From: Candidatus Hodarchaeota archaeon
GTDB lineage: Archaea > Asgardarchaeota > Heimdallarchaeia > Hodarchaeales > Hodarchaeaceae
NCBI GenBank assembly: GCA_016840035.1
Contig: JAEOTC010000030.1
Span: 1-64,000, forward strand
Length of the DNA: 64,000 nt
Direction of reading: 5' to 3'
Shown: positions 29,004 to 38,506 of the stretch, in pieces
Layout: every line of letters begins with the position of its first letter
Numbering within the stretch: the stretch's first letter is position 1
The notes under the pieces: generated by a model
What the model was told of the DNA's origin: nothing
What the model saw: only the letters and a program-made list of their open reading frames with translations
Databases searched by the model: none
Translations under genes and position numbers: made by a program

Positions 29004-30689
29004 TTGAGAGAAACATTTGTAAAAACTTCAAGAGGACTTCTCACATTAACAGCGGTTGGCATTTTCAGCATTGTACTTGGTTTTCTCTATTATTCTGGCG
29101 TGGCTTCGGCAGATAGGTTACTATTAGGACTAGATTACAAAATCCTGTTTGCTTTCGGCTTTTACCTTACAGTTATGACTTTACTACCTTCTTTGTCAGT
29201 GATGGATGCCAGAGGGAAAACAAATGTAAAGAAGATATATCCTCATTTAATACTCTTTTTCTGTATCAGTATTTTAGTCATTATTTATTCATTATTAGTT
29301 TACGGAGAATTTATCACTTCAGTTGACACAGAGATAACTACCTGGTTTGATTTCTTTTCAATTGCTGGCATTATCTATTGTATAAGTTTATTACCATTAC
29401 TGTTTGGTGTTCGTGATCGTGATCGATTGTGGAATCTCAAACTTGTTTACTTACTCCTAATTATTGTTGGATTGGTTTTAGAGATACTCTCTATGCTAGT
29501 TTATGGCCATTATATTGACGAAATTCTTGAAGGACTCCCACTAATAGGAGGTACATCTTGGGATGTCTTATTCTTTGGTGGAGGGCTTTTTCTAATCCTT
29601 GGAATTTTTCCGTTACTGTTTTCTGCTAGCCATGGCTTTCGAAATTTTCTTGATAGCACTCGGATACTTTGGTTAATCGGAGTTATCAGTGGACTAGTAT
29701 TGGTATTCATATCGTTCTTAATTAGTATTGAGGTTCTTGAATCCAATTTCCTTCTGGATACTGAATGGCAGGTAATTTATTCTTTCAGTGGTTTATTGCT
29801 ATTTTCAACAGCAGCTTTTCTCTCAAGTTCAAGAAAATTTAGTGGTATTTTAGGAAAATTAAAGATTCTATGGTTTTTAACACTGCTTATCGGCGTTCTT
29901 ATGGTGATAATTTCTTTCTTCCTTCTGGTAGCGTCTTCTTCTGAAATACAAGATCTGTTAGGCATAACAAGTCAAATATATACATTTATGGGTTATTCTT
30001 GGGATATAATGTTTATGTTTGGAGGTGTATTTTCCTTCCTCTCCATGATTTTCATTACTTCAATTTTATATTTTGAGACTGAAGAGGTTAGTGGAGATTT
30101 TCAGACTTCAGATGTTTCTACCGACTCTTTCCTTGATTTGAAGACCACTCCAACAGAAATGGTTACTTATCTTGAAATCTTGAGTAATAATGAGAGTAAT
30201 CTGATTAATCAATTCAAAGAAGCTGTTCGGGATGATAAATTCCGTCCACGTGTTTACGAATCTCTTGTGAAACATTACGAAGGACGTATTAAATCTTATA
30301 AAACAAAGATTGGCAGTCTTAGAAAAGCTAAACCCGGGACTGCAGAAGCTGACAAGGTTGGTGCACTTTTCGACTCCGTACTTGGTGAATCTCCTTCAGC
30401 AAAGCCAGCAACGAAACCTCCTGTAATAGAATCGAAACCCGTCGGTCTCCCATCATCACCACCACCCCCCCCCTCTACACCACCTGTTGCCCCTCCTACG
30501 ATACCAACAGCAGCTCCCGTTCCCCCAACTTCAGCTCCAGCGATACCTGAACCTGCAATGCCAACTGGACAACCGAGTGATTCTCCCTTAGATTTAATTG
30601 CTGATGCAAGATCAACGAGTATTGCAGAATTACGAGGAGAAATGCTTAAAGAACTTCGTCGGTTAAGAGAAATATTCAAAGAGGAATAA
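29004..30689 (+). CDS. Multi-pass membrane protein with Pro-rich cytosolic linker and C-terminal helix
   Basis: Repeated TM modules, then a soluble region, Pro-rich segment (PPPPPSTPPVAPP) and 'ELRGEMLKELRRLREIFKEE'. Confidence 0.6.
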   Translation: MRETFVKTSRGLLTLTAVGIFSIVLGFLYYSGVASADRLLLGLDYKILFAFGFYLTVMTLLPSLSVMDARGKTNVKKIYPHLILFFCISILVIIYSLLVYGEFITSVDTEITTWFDFFSIAGIIYCISLLPLLFGVRDRDRLWNLKLVYLLLIIVGLVLEILSMLVYGHYIDEILEGLPLIGGTSWDVLFFGGGLFLILGIFPLLFSASHGFRNFLDSTRILWLIGVISGLVLVFISFLISIEVLESNFLLDTEWQVIYSFSGLLLFSTAAFLSSSRKFSGILGKLKILWFLTLLIGVLMVIISFFLLVASSSEIQDLLGITSQIYTFMGYSWDIMFMFGGVFSFLSMIFITSILYFETEEVSGDFQTSDVSTDSFLDLKTTPTEMVTYLEILSNNESNLINQFKEAVRDDKFRPRVYESLVKHYEGRIKSYKTKIGSLRKAKPGTAEADKVGALFDSVLGESPSAKPATKPPVIESKPVGLPSSPPPPPSTPPVAPPTIPTAAPVPPTSAPAIPEPAMPTGQPSDSPLDLIADARSTSIAELRGEMLKELRRLREIFKEE

Positions 30690-30740
30690 AGAGTAATACT
30701 TGGGTAGGAAGGGAGATCTAAAGATTTTTCATTTTCTTTT

Positions 30741-32612
30741 CTATTGCCATAGAATAGCTAAATTATCATCTTGGAATGCTCGTTGAAAGATTTTAGCACT
30801 TTCACTATTAGTTCCTAACTTAATTTTTCCAGATTTTGATGTGGTTGCGGTGAAAAACTCGACTGGGAAGGAATCTTGAGACTCCTGGTAGAAAAAGCTG
30901 ATATCTTTATTTTTTAATCGTTTAGGAAAATTGATTGTAATCGTCCGTTTTTGAAAAGCAATATTTTGTCGTTTAAGATGGCTCAATCTTGAATTGCTAA
31001 GTTTGGTAGGAGATTTATTTACATCAAGTTTGATTCTCAAAATTCTCTCAAGCATCTTTATAGTTGTCCCTTTCTGGCCAATAATAAGAGGTATATCTTC
31101 TTCATGGGCATGTATTACAAATCGATGCCCAAACTTATCTTTGGGAACAATTTCAACTGATTGGGTTGTGTATTGTTCAACTACCTCCTTTATCTCGGAA
31201 ATCTGTTCGTAATTTACTTTTTTCGTGCTTTTATGTGATTCTTCTAATGGAATCACTACGGTTTGTTCCCCAAATGTGTACATCTCATAAACAATGTTGT
31301 CAGTCAAAAAATCACGCACTTCAACAACTGGTCGTGCAAGATCACTTTCAACTAACCCTGATGGAACCTTCACAGTCATCTTGACTTCGAGAATTGTTTG
31401 TATTTGGCCAGAATCAATATATAATATTGTATCAAGGACACTAGGAATTACTCCTAATTCAAGTTTGCCGATGAATCTTTGTATGGCATCTATAGCGGTA
31501 CTCGAATGAATAACTCCAATTAGACCAATTCCAGCTAAACGCAGATCTGTGTATAGTCGAAAGTCATCGTGATCTCTGATTTCATCAAATATAGTATAAT
31601 CGGGTCTTGATAATAAGAGAATATCGTGAATTTCTGAATGCGTACCAAAATTCTTCGAATATTGTGTAATCTCTGCCTTTAAATCAAGATCTCTGGGGGA
31701 TTCAATTGTTTTGATGATTTTGCCCTTTTCATAATAGAATAGTGCTAATGCTCTTGTAAAGGTAGTTTTTCCTGCACCAGGACTCCCTGCGACCAAGATC
31801 CCCTCAGCTTTTTCTTCAAGGCGCTGTATTAAACGTGATTCTAGTTCATATTCCTCTAATGCCATCCTTTTCAATGGACGAACCGCAGTAATTTCCCACC
31901 CATCTGAAAACGGAGGACGGATTATCACAATGCGTCTATCCTCAAACTGAACAATTGTCGAATTTTCTCTGGCTATTTCGATAAATGTATCAGGAAAGAA
32001 ATTCGCTTTTTCGATGATATCCTCAGCAAACTCAACTATCGTACTTTTGGAAATAATTTCAGAAGAAAATTGTGTAAATCGAATACTACCCGGTTTTCCT
32101 TTTTTTACGAACACATTTGTACCTTGTTTGATGTGAATGCTCATTGTTTCATTATCAAAAAATTTATCAATTTTCAATTGTTTATCAAGTTGTTTTATCA
32201 GTCTTGGTTCGACATATATGGTTTCTACTCCCATTGATTGAGCACTCATATCTTGAATCTTATCCGAAGTAACAAGAATGCCTCCTTCTTTCCATGCTAA
32301 TTCACGAATTAATGCATCGATCTCTCCCAGTTCAAATTGGCGTGGTTTTCTTCCTGCTACAGAAAATATAACATCGTTTTCTTCACAGATGGATTTTATT
32401 AGTTTAAGCTCTTGGAAACCTTCAGTTCCCTTTTTTTTTTCTTGGTTTGCCTGATTTTCGAGCTCTAAAATAAGTGCAAGATGGATAATCACAGATGATC
32501 CTGGAAGAATTTGATCATTTTCAATTAAATTCCTTAATCCTCCATTAATGACCGTAGAAGTGTCTGGAATGTAGCGATTCTGTTCTGAATCGATATTATA
32601 TCTTCCTACCAT
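30741..32612 (-). CDS. PIN domain-ATPase-KH fusion (archaeal PINc/VapC-type ATPase)
   Basis: N-terminal 'YIPDTSTVINGGL' PIN; Walker A GSPGAGKTTF; 'HEEDIPLIIGQKGTTIKMLERIL' KH. Confidence 0.85.
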   Translation of the reverse strand: MVGRYNIDSEQNRYIPDTSTVINGGLRNLIENDQILPGSSVIIHLALILELENQANQEKKKGTEGFQELKLIKSICEENDVIFSVAGRKPRQFELGEIDALIRELAWKEGGILVTSDKIQDMSAQSMGVETIYVEPRLIKQLDKQLKIDKFFDNETMSIHIKQGTNVFVKKGKPGSIRFTQFSSEIISKSTIVEFAEDIIEKANFFPDTFIEIARENSTIVQFEDRRIVIIRPPFSDGWEITAVRPLKRMALEEYELESRLIQRLEEKAEGILVAGSPGAGKTTFTRALALFYYEKGKIIKTIESPRDLDLKAEITQYSKNFGTHSEIHDILLLSRPDYTIFDEIRDHDDFRLYTDLRLAGIGLIGVIHSSTAIDAIQRFIGKLELGVIPSVLDTILYIDSGQIQTILEVKMTVKVPSGLVESDLARPVVEVRDFLTDNIVYEMYTFGEQTVVIPLEESHKSTKKVNYEQISEIKEVVEQYTTQSVEIVPKDKFGHRFVIHAHEEDIPLIIGQKGTTIKMLERILRIKLDVNKSPTKLSNSRLSHLKRQNIAFQKRTITINFPKRLKNKDISFFYQESQDSFPVEFFTATTSKSGKIKLGTNSESAKIFQRAFQDDNLAILWQ

Positions 32613-33244
32613 CAGATTTCCTCCTCCTCAATGTTATTAGACGGAGAAAACTCATCTTTAAATTCATATTCTAGGTTATTATACTCTAGCTCTAATTGAG
32701 AAGCTTGGTAGTATGTGACATCTCCCAACCTATCAATAACAGATAAAAGTAACTTTTTTCTATCAATCTTTGCCTGTTTTACAATTTGATCAAGCAAATC
32801 GAGATCAACGTCCTCACCTTCAGGAAGCGGATAAATCACGGTTTTACTTACAGATTCTCCAGGTTTACCCCCTCTTGAGTATATTCTGAACGGAGCAGTT
32901 ATTCGAGTGCCAATACTTACCACATATCCTCGATTGCGTAAATCTTTGTAAACTAAATATCGACTCCAAAATTTAGGGTTGAGTTTTGTGAAATGAACCA
33001 CTAGTTCATCTGTGGAAAGAGTTTCTCCCGTTTTTTCTGTTTCTAATACAATCCTCCCTCTATCTAAAAGTAATAATATTTCCTCAGGTTCTAAATATAA
33101 TGTCTCCTCTGAACTCCAACGGCCAAAATACCCATTTTCAAAAATTTCAGTAGCTAGTGGTTTGTTTAATTGTAGCTGAGACATGGACAGACTAAAAGGT
33201 ATAGATGGTGGAGATTCATCTTTGGATGATGGTTCTATTGTCAT
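32612..33244 (-). CDS. endA: tRNA-intron endonuclease family subunit (catalytic His apparently absent)
   Basis: 'YLVYKDLRNRGYVVSIGTRITAPFRIYSRGGKPGESVSKTVIYPLPE...DRKKLLLSVIDRLGDVTYYQ'. Confidence 0.85.
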   Translation of the reverse strand: MTIEPSSKDESPPSIPFSLSMSQLQLNKPLATEIFENGYFGRWSSEETLYLEPEEILLLLDRGRIVLETEKTGETLSTDELVVHFTKLNPKFWSRYLVYKDLRNRGYVVSIGTRITAPFRIYSRGGKPGESVSKTVIYPLPEGEDVDLDLLDQIVKQAKIDRKKLLLSVIDRLGDVTYYQASQLELEYNNLEYEFKDEFSPSNNIEEEEI

Positions 33245-33687
33245 TTCTCTTAATTCCAGTGATTGATTTGGGTGACATCGTGAGAAATGTGAAATCAGAT
33301 AATTTTTCTGTTCCGTTACTAATTTCTCCTCATTTAAGACAATGTAAAGATCATTTTTTAAAATAAATACAATATTAGGTCAAACGATCCTTGACTCTTA
33401 AATGAATGAATAGTGTGATTTTTATCAGAAATAACGACCCTCTAATTTCTATCAATAATATTGTATTCTAATCAGCTGTCTCTCTGTAATTCTTGACTTT
33501 ATATCTCCGAATAGATTTTTCCTCCTTAAAATCATGGAAGAAAAACAAAGAATACCAATAGAGAAAAACAAAAACAAAAAAACCCCAAAGAAAAAGCAAG
33601 AGATAGACGTGTATTAGATTCTACAAAGATATACGGTTCTCAATTGAAGAAATTTTCAAATTATAAAGAGATAGGAGAGCGTAAACG

Positions 33688-34686
33688 TTGGGTCACAGAA
33701 AAAAACATGCACCACATCGAGGATCTCTAGGATATCGAAGAAAGAAAACAAGACGTCATACTTCTCGAATAAGAACTTGGTCTTCATCTACTGAGTCAAG
33801 GTTACTTGGTTTTGCTGGTTATAAGGCTGGAATGACGCATATTGCTTTGATCAATACTGATCGTAGATCCCCCTATTACAAACAAGAACAATTTGTACCA
33901 GTAACTGTAATTGAAACACCTCCTATTGTCATATTTAGCATTAGAACATATATTAAAGATCCAGTGACAAACCAGATCAAAGTTCGTAGCCAAATTTGGG
34001 GTGAGAAAGTTGAAAAAGACCTTGGTTTACGATTACAAGTCCCTAAGAGCAAGCAGAAATTAAAACAAGCTCTTGCATTGGAGAAGGAGACCCTTAATAA
34101 GGTTGTTGAAGTAAGAGTATTAGCTCATACTCATCCAAGAGAAGCTGGACTTTCACAGAAAAAACCCGATATCATTGAAATTAAGGTCGGGGGTAAGGTT
34201 TCAGAAGCATTTGATTATGCTGTCGAAATATTGGATAAAAAAATATCTTTAGATGACGTTTACAAAGCTAGTGATTTTGTAGATGTAAATGCAGTAACTA
34301 AAGGAAAAGGATTTGCTGGGCCTGTCAAGAGACATGGAATTAAAATATTACCTAGAAAAACTCGTAAAGGAAGACGAGTTGTTGGATGTATAGGTCCTTG
34401 GCATCCAGCCAGAGTTATGTGGACTGTACCTAGGGCTGGGCAGCTAGGAAATTTCAACAGAACCGAGTACAACAAGCAGATATTAAAGATTGGAGAGGAT
34501 GGAGAAGAAGTCACGCCTTCTAATGGGTTTAAACGATATGGTAGAGTTTCTCGACATTGTCTAATCCGTGGAAGCGTTCCCGGTTCAACAAAAAGATTAA
34601 TCCGATTACGGGACCCAATTAGACCAAAACCTGTTGATATCGAGGATTTACAAATAACATATATCAGCACTGCTGCGAAGAATTAG
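33688..34686 (+). CDS. rpl3: Ribosomal protein L3
   Basis: 'MGHRKKHAPHRGSLGYRRKKT...GFAGYKAGMTHI...TKGKGFAGPVKRHGIKILPRKTRKGRR'; TTG start. Confidence 0.95.
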   Translation: MGHRKKHAPHRGSLGYRRKKTRRHTSRIRTWSSSTESRLLGFAGYKAGMTHIALINTDRRSPYYKQEQFVPVTVIETPPIVIFSIRTYIKDPVTNQIKVRSQIWGEKVEKDLGLRLQVPKSKQKLKQALALEKETLNKVVEVRVLAHTHPREAGLSQKKPDIIEIKVGGKVSEAFDYAVEILDKKISLDDVYKASDFVDVNAVTKGKGFAGPVKRHGIKILPRKTRKGRRVVGCIGPWHPARVMWTVPRAGQLGNFNRTEYNKQILKIGEDGEEVTPSNGFKRYGRVSRHCLIRGSVPGSTKRLIRLRDPIRPKPVDIEDLQITYISTAAKN

Positions 34687-34699
34687 CAAGTTTGAAGAG

Positions 34700-35506
34700 A
34701 TGTGGAAAGAAATGAAATCTACAAAGGTACCAGTTTTCGATACTGAAGGAAAAGAAGTTGAAAAAATACAGATTGCAGAAATATTTCAAACTCCTTTTCG
34801 GCCAGATTTAATAAAAAGAGCGGTTCTCGCTAGTCGTCGTAACAGACAGATTCCCTATGGAGTCGATCCAAGAGCAGGAAAGCGAACATCTGCAGAAAGC
34901 TGGGGAACTGGTCGTGGTGCAGCCAGAGTACCACGTGTAAAAGGATCCAGAACTCATTCGGCAAGTCGCGCGGCGTTAATCCCATTTGCAGTCGGTGGTC
35001 GAAGAACTCATCCACCAGAAGCTGATCAGAATTTCACTGAAAAGATTAATAAAAAAGAAAGGCTCATAGCTAGAAGCTCGGCAATTGCAGCTACATCCGA
35101 TCCAGTGCTGGTGGAATCACGAGGACACATAATTGAAGAAGTTAATTTCTTACCTTTAGTTGTATCTGATGACCTTGAATCTTTGAAGAAAACTAAAGAA
35201 GTTCACTTAGCATTTAAAAATTTAGGATTATCTTATGATTTGGCCAAAGCAAAACGTAGAAATTCTCATGTGCGTGCAGGAAAAGGTAAACGACGAGGAA
35301 GAAAATATAAAACTGGAAAATCCGTTTTACTTGTAGTAGCTAATGATATGGGGATACTTAAAGCTGCTAAAAACATTTCTGGTGTTGATGTTGTATTTAT
35401 CGATCAATTAAATACTGAACATCTTGCTCCAGGGACACACGCTGGACGCTTAACAATATGGACCAAATCTGCAATTAATTATCTTAAAGAATTAGAAAAG
35501 AATTAA
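34700..35506 (+). CDS. rpl4: Ribosomal protein L4
   Basis: 'IFQTPFRPDLIKRAVLASRRNRQIPYGVDPRAGKRTSAESWGTGRGAARVPRVKG'. Confidence 0.95.
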   Translation: MWKEMKSTKVPVFDTEGKEVEKIQIAEIFQTPFRPDLIKRAVLASRRNRQIPYGVDPRAGKRTSAESWGTGRGAARVPRVKGSRTHSASRAALIPFAVGGRRTHPPEADQNFTEKINKKERLIARSSAIAATSDPVLVESRGHIIEEVNFLPLVVSDDLESLKKTKEVHLAFKNLGLSYDLAKAKRRNSHVRAGKGKRRGRKYKTGKSVLLVVANDMGILKAAKNISGVDVVFIDQLNTEHLAPGTHAGRLTIWTKSAINYLKELEKN

Positions 35507-35540
35507 ATCTAAGAAATTGAAATACCTAGGTTGGAGTTAA

Positions 35541-35816
35541 ATGAAATTCGACCATCCTCAAGACATAATTAAATACCCTCTAATCACAGAATCGGCGTTC
35601 AACAAGATGGACGACATAAATGAAAATGCCTTAGTTTTCATTGTCGATCGTCACGCTACAAAACACCAGATCAAACAGGCTTTCGAGTCACTATACAAAG
35701 TCAGTGTGGTGAAAGTAAACACACTTATCACTCCACAAGGTAAAAAGAAGGCCTTTATCAAGCTTGTTCCTGAAAATAGTGCTTTAGATCTAGCAACAGA
35801 AGTAGGAATAATATAA
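35541..35816 (+). CDS. rpl23: Ribosomal protein L23
   Basis: 'IIKYPLITESAFNKMDDINENALVFIVDRHATKHQIKQAFESLYKVSVVKVNTL'. Confidence 0.95.
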   Translation: MKFDHPQDIIKYPLITESAFNKMDDINENALVFIVDRHATKHQIKQAFESLYKVSVVKVNTLITPQGKKKAFIKLVPENSALDLATEVGII

Positions 35817-35829
35817 AAAGGTGATTTAA

Positions 35830-36576
35830 ATGGGAAAAAGAATTTTAGTACAAAGGCGAGGACGTGGATCCCCAGTTTTCCGTGCATTATCGCATCGAAG
35901 AAGAGGAAAAGCACGTTATCTACCTATTAAAGAACCAGAACTCACAGGTAAAATCGGATTTACGATAATCGATTTCATTCATGAAATGGGTCGTGGACTT
36001 CCCTTAATGCTTGTACGGTATGATGATGGGGATGAGTGTCTTTTACCTGCTCCTGAAGGAGTTCATGTAGGTCAAAAATGCGAACAAGGAGAATCAGCAG
36101 AATTAGAGGTTGGAAATGTTGTCCCAGTACACAAAATCCCTGAAGGAGTTTGGATCTGTAACATTGAGATGCGACCCGGAGATGGTGGAGCACTTTGTCG
36201 CGCATCAGGGACACATGGTCAAGTTCGTGGTCAATCTAAATCTGGACCTTCAATTCAACTCCCCTCAAAATATACGCGACAAGTTCACAAAAATTCCCGA
36301 GCGATGGTTGGTGTAATTTCTGCTGGTGGTCGCCCTGATCGTCCGTTTCTGAAAGCCGGATTAAAAAGAGCATTTATGAGAGCAAAAGGTCATAAGGCAT
36401 TCCCTGTCGTCCGAGGCGTCGCAATGAATATTGTATCACACCCATTTGGTGGTGGGGCACATCAGGGGCCAGGACAACCTACTACAGTTTCGCGAAATGC
36501 TCCTCCAGGTCGAAAAGTAGGCTTGATTGCTGCACGAAGAACTGGTCCGAAAAGAGGACGAATAAGAAGAGAATGA
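35830..36576 (+). CDS. rpl2: Ribosomal protein L2
   Basis: 'MGKRILVQRRGRGSPVFRALSHRRRGKARY...RGVAMNIVSHPFGGGAHQGPGQPTTVSRNAPPGRKVGLIAARRTG'. Confidence 0.97.
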   Translation: MGKRILVQRRGRGSPVFRALSHRRRGKARYLPIKEPELTGKIGFTIIDFIHEMGRGLPLMLVRYDDGDECLLPAPEGVHVGQKCEQGESAELEVGNVVPVHKIPEGVWICNIEMRPGDGGALCRASGTHGQVRGQSKSGPSIQLPSKYTRQVHKNSRAMVGVISAGGRPDRPFLKAGLKRAFMRAKGHKAFPVVRGVAMNIVSHPFGGGAHQGPGQPTTVSRNAPPGRKVGLIAARRTGPKRGRIRRE

Positions 36577-36584
36577 GGGTAAAA

Positions 36585-37229
36585 TTACCCAGATATTTTC
36601 TTTTTCACTTTTTTTAACCTTACGAAAGATTCTCTCTCACGTTCGGCTAAAGTTAGGCGTATCCACTTTACAGTTGCTACAATTCTTGGAATGATTATGT
36701 AGTTTAATGCATTAACTCGTCTTTTTGTCTCAATTATCTCTTTAGATAATCGAGAAATAGCAGACTGGACTTCTGCTAACTGAATAATTGCTTGTAAGCA
36801 TTCTTTAAATAAAAATAGATTTTTATCAAATTTGGCTGTTGTTCGTTTCAATGAATATGAAATATTCTTTTGATTATCTTCCTCCGTATCAATTAGATTA
36901 AACATTGGAACTGAAATACCCATTAGACTTCGTTTTTTACTTTCTAGTTGATATGCCTGTTTGAAGTTAGATACAACTCCTCTTAATTCTGTAATACCCA
37001 ATTGAAGCTCTAATTTCCTATATTCATCTTGGGCAAGTCTAGTTTTTTCCAGAGCTTTCTCTCGTTTTTCCTTGTAGGTATTCACAGAGGTAAGAAGTTC
37101 TCCAGTCAGCGCTTCAAGTTTTTCGCTAAGTAATTCATATCCTTTTGTAGCTAACTCCAATCGTTGATTGAGCTCCAATAGCTGCATACGAGTTGGGGTA
37201 ATTCCTGGAATAATCTCTTCCGTACTCAT
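36585..37229 (-). CDS. atpD: A/V-type ATP synthase subunit D
   Basis: 'GITPTRMQLLELNQRLELATKGYELLSEKLEAL...RRVNALNYIIIPRIVATVKWIRLTLAERERESFVRLKKVKKK'. Confidence 0.9.
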   Translation of the reverse strand: MSTEEIIPGITPTRMQLLELNQRLELATKGYELLSEKLEALTGELLTSVNTYKEKREKALEKTRLAQDEYRKLELQLGITELRGVVSNFKQAYQLESKKRSLMGISVPMFNLIDTEEDNQKNISYSLKRTTAKFDKNLFLFKECLQAIIQLAEVQSAISRLSKEIIETKRRVNALNYIIIPRIVATVKWIRLTLAERERESFVRLKKVKKKISG

Positions 37230-37377
37230 CTTGGAACCTCTAAATTCATTTGGTTAATCTTTATAAACAGAATCAGTAAAAGTCTGTTATTTCTGACTTC
37301 TATTGGGTTTTAATGGGTTTATTTCTTACAAGCTTTGATTTTATTACTGATCTTTATCACTTTGCATATTTTATTAA

Positions 37378-37492
37378 TGCGGGGGGTGAGATTTGAACTC
37401 ACGAAAGTCTACACTAACAGATCTCTTCATCTATCTCTTGATGAGAACAAATCTTGAGTCTGTCCCCGTTGACCTGGCTAGGGAACCCCCGC
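37378..37492 (-). tRNA. tRNA-Leu(CAA), intron-containing
   Basis: Acceptor GCGGGGG/CCCCCGC, anticodon stem ACAGA/TCTGT, loop CTCAAG|~30 nt intron|A, long variable arm, T-arm GTGAG TTCAAAT CTCAC. Confidence 0.85.
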
Positions 37493-37592
37493 TATCAGTA
37501 CCATATCATCTACATAATTTTTATGTGAGTATCAATCAAATAAGAAGGAAATTTAAAGATTTCGGGAATGAAAATCGCTGATTTCTTACCCT

Positions 37593-38465
37593 TCATATAT
37601 CCTCAAGTCGACTAAACGTAATCATCATTGCCTCTTCTAATCTCAATGATCGTGTACCATATTTTTCCAAAATATTTACACATGTATCAAAGATATCCGT
37701 TATTTTTTTTCCTTCAGCTTTCAGTAATTTGGGAATTCCACTATATGGCCCTCCAAATACAATTATCATATCTTTTTTCATATCTATCTTCTGATTTAAG
37801 GTAGAAAAGGGTTCACAGGTTCTGGAGGTTGCTATTTTGTATTCAGATCTGTTTGCTAATACTTTACTCAGTGTTTGCTGATAAGCATTTACAGAATAAC
37901 CCCAATATTCTTTTTTGGGAGGACTGGCTAAGACCTGTGCCTTGAATCTTCCATTAGCCTTGATTATCTGCACTGTGACACGGATAGTCTTATCTTTTAG
38001 TGATTTTTTCCATCCCACGACCTCAAGAAGTTCTTTTCCTCCTACATCAGCAACTACACGATTTTGATTTAGAAAAATCACGCCCTCTCGTATTTCATTT
38101 CGTTTTAAATCACGAGTTTTCATGTGATGAGGAATGGCAAGCGGGGATAATATTCCAACAGCTGCAGTATCTCGTGAGAGAGGAAAAAGTCGTTTTCGTA
38201 AGTACTGAGGGCATTCAATATATTTTAAGATTCTAGTAATGATTCTTCGCTCTCGATTTGCACGAGCAGGTTTTAATAGAGGATCATGATATATTATAAT
38301 GTTACTAATCTGAAATATGGCTGCTATCCTGCTTAATTGAAAGAGCTTTTCAGTTTTTGACCGTAGATCGCTGTTATCGCTTACAGCGGAATCAGGTATA
38401 GCTATGGAGCGATGTAGAGGCATAATTCTCATCAACCTTCTGGTGATGTAATAAAGTAATAACAA
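37593..38465 (-). CDS. SPOUT-fold RNA methyltransferase (C9orf114/SPOUT1-like family)
   Basis: N-term 'RSIAIPDSAVSDNSDLRSKTEKLFQLSRIAAIFQISNIIIYHD' and C-term 'IIVFGGPYSGIPKLLKAEG'. Confidence 0.7.
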   Translation of the reverse strand: MLLLYYITRRLMRIMPLHRSIAIPDSAVSDNSDLRSKTEKLFQLSRIAAIFQISNIIIYHDPLLKPARANRERRIITRILKYIECPQYLRKRLFPLSRDTAAVGILSPLAIPHHMKTRDLKRNEIREGVIFLNQNRVVADVGGKELLEVVGWKKSLKDKTIRVTVQIIKANGRFKAQVLASPPKKEYWGYSVNAYQQTLSKVLANRSEYKIATSRTCEPFSTLNQKIDMKKDMIIVFGGPYSGIPKLLKAEGKKITDIFDTCVNILEKYGTRSLRLEEAMMITFSRLEDI

Positions 38466-38506
38466 TCAAATTAATTTGAATTTAGTCTAATTCTTCCTAT
38501 GACGTG

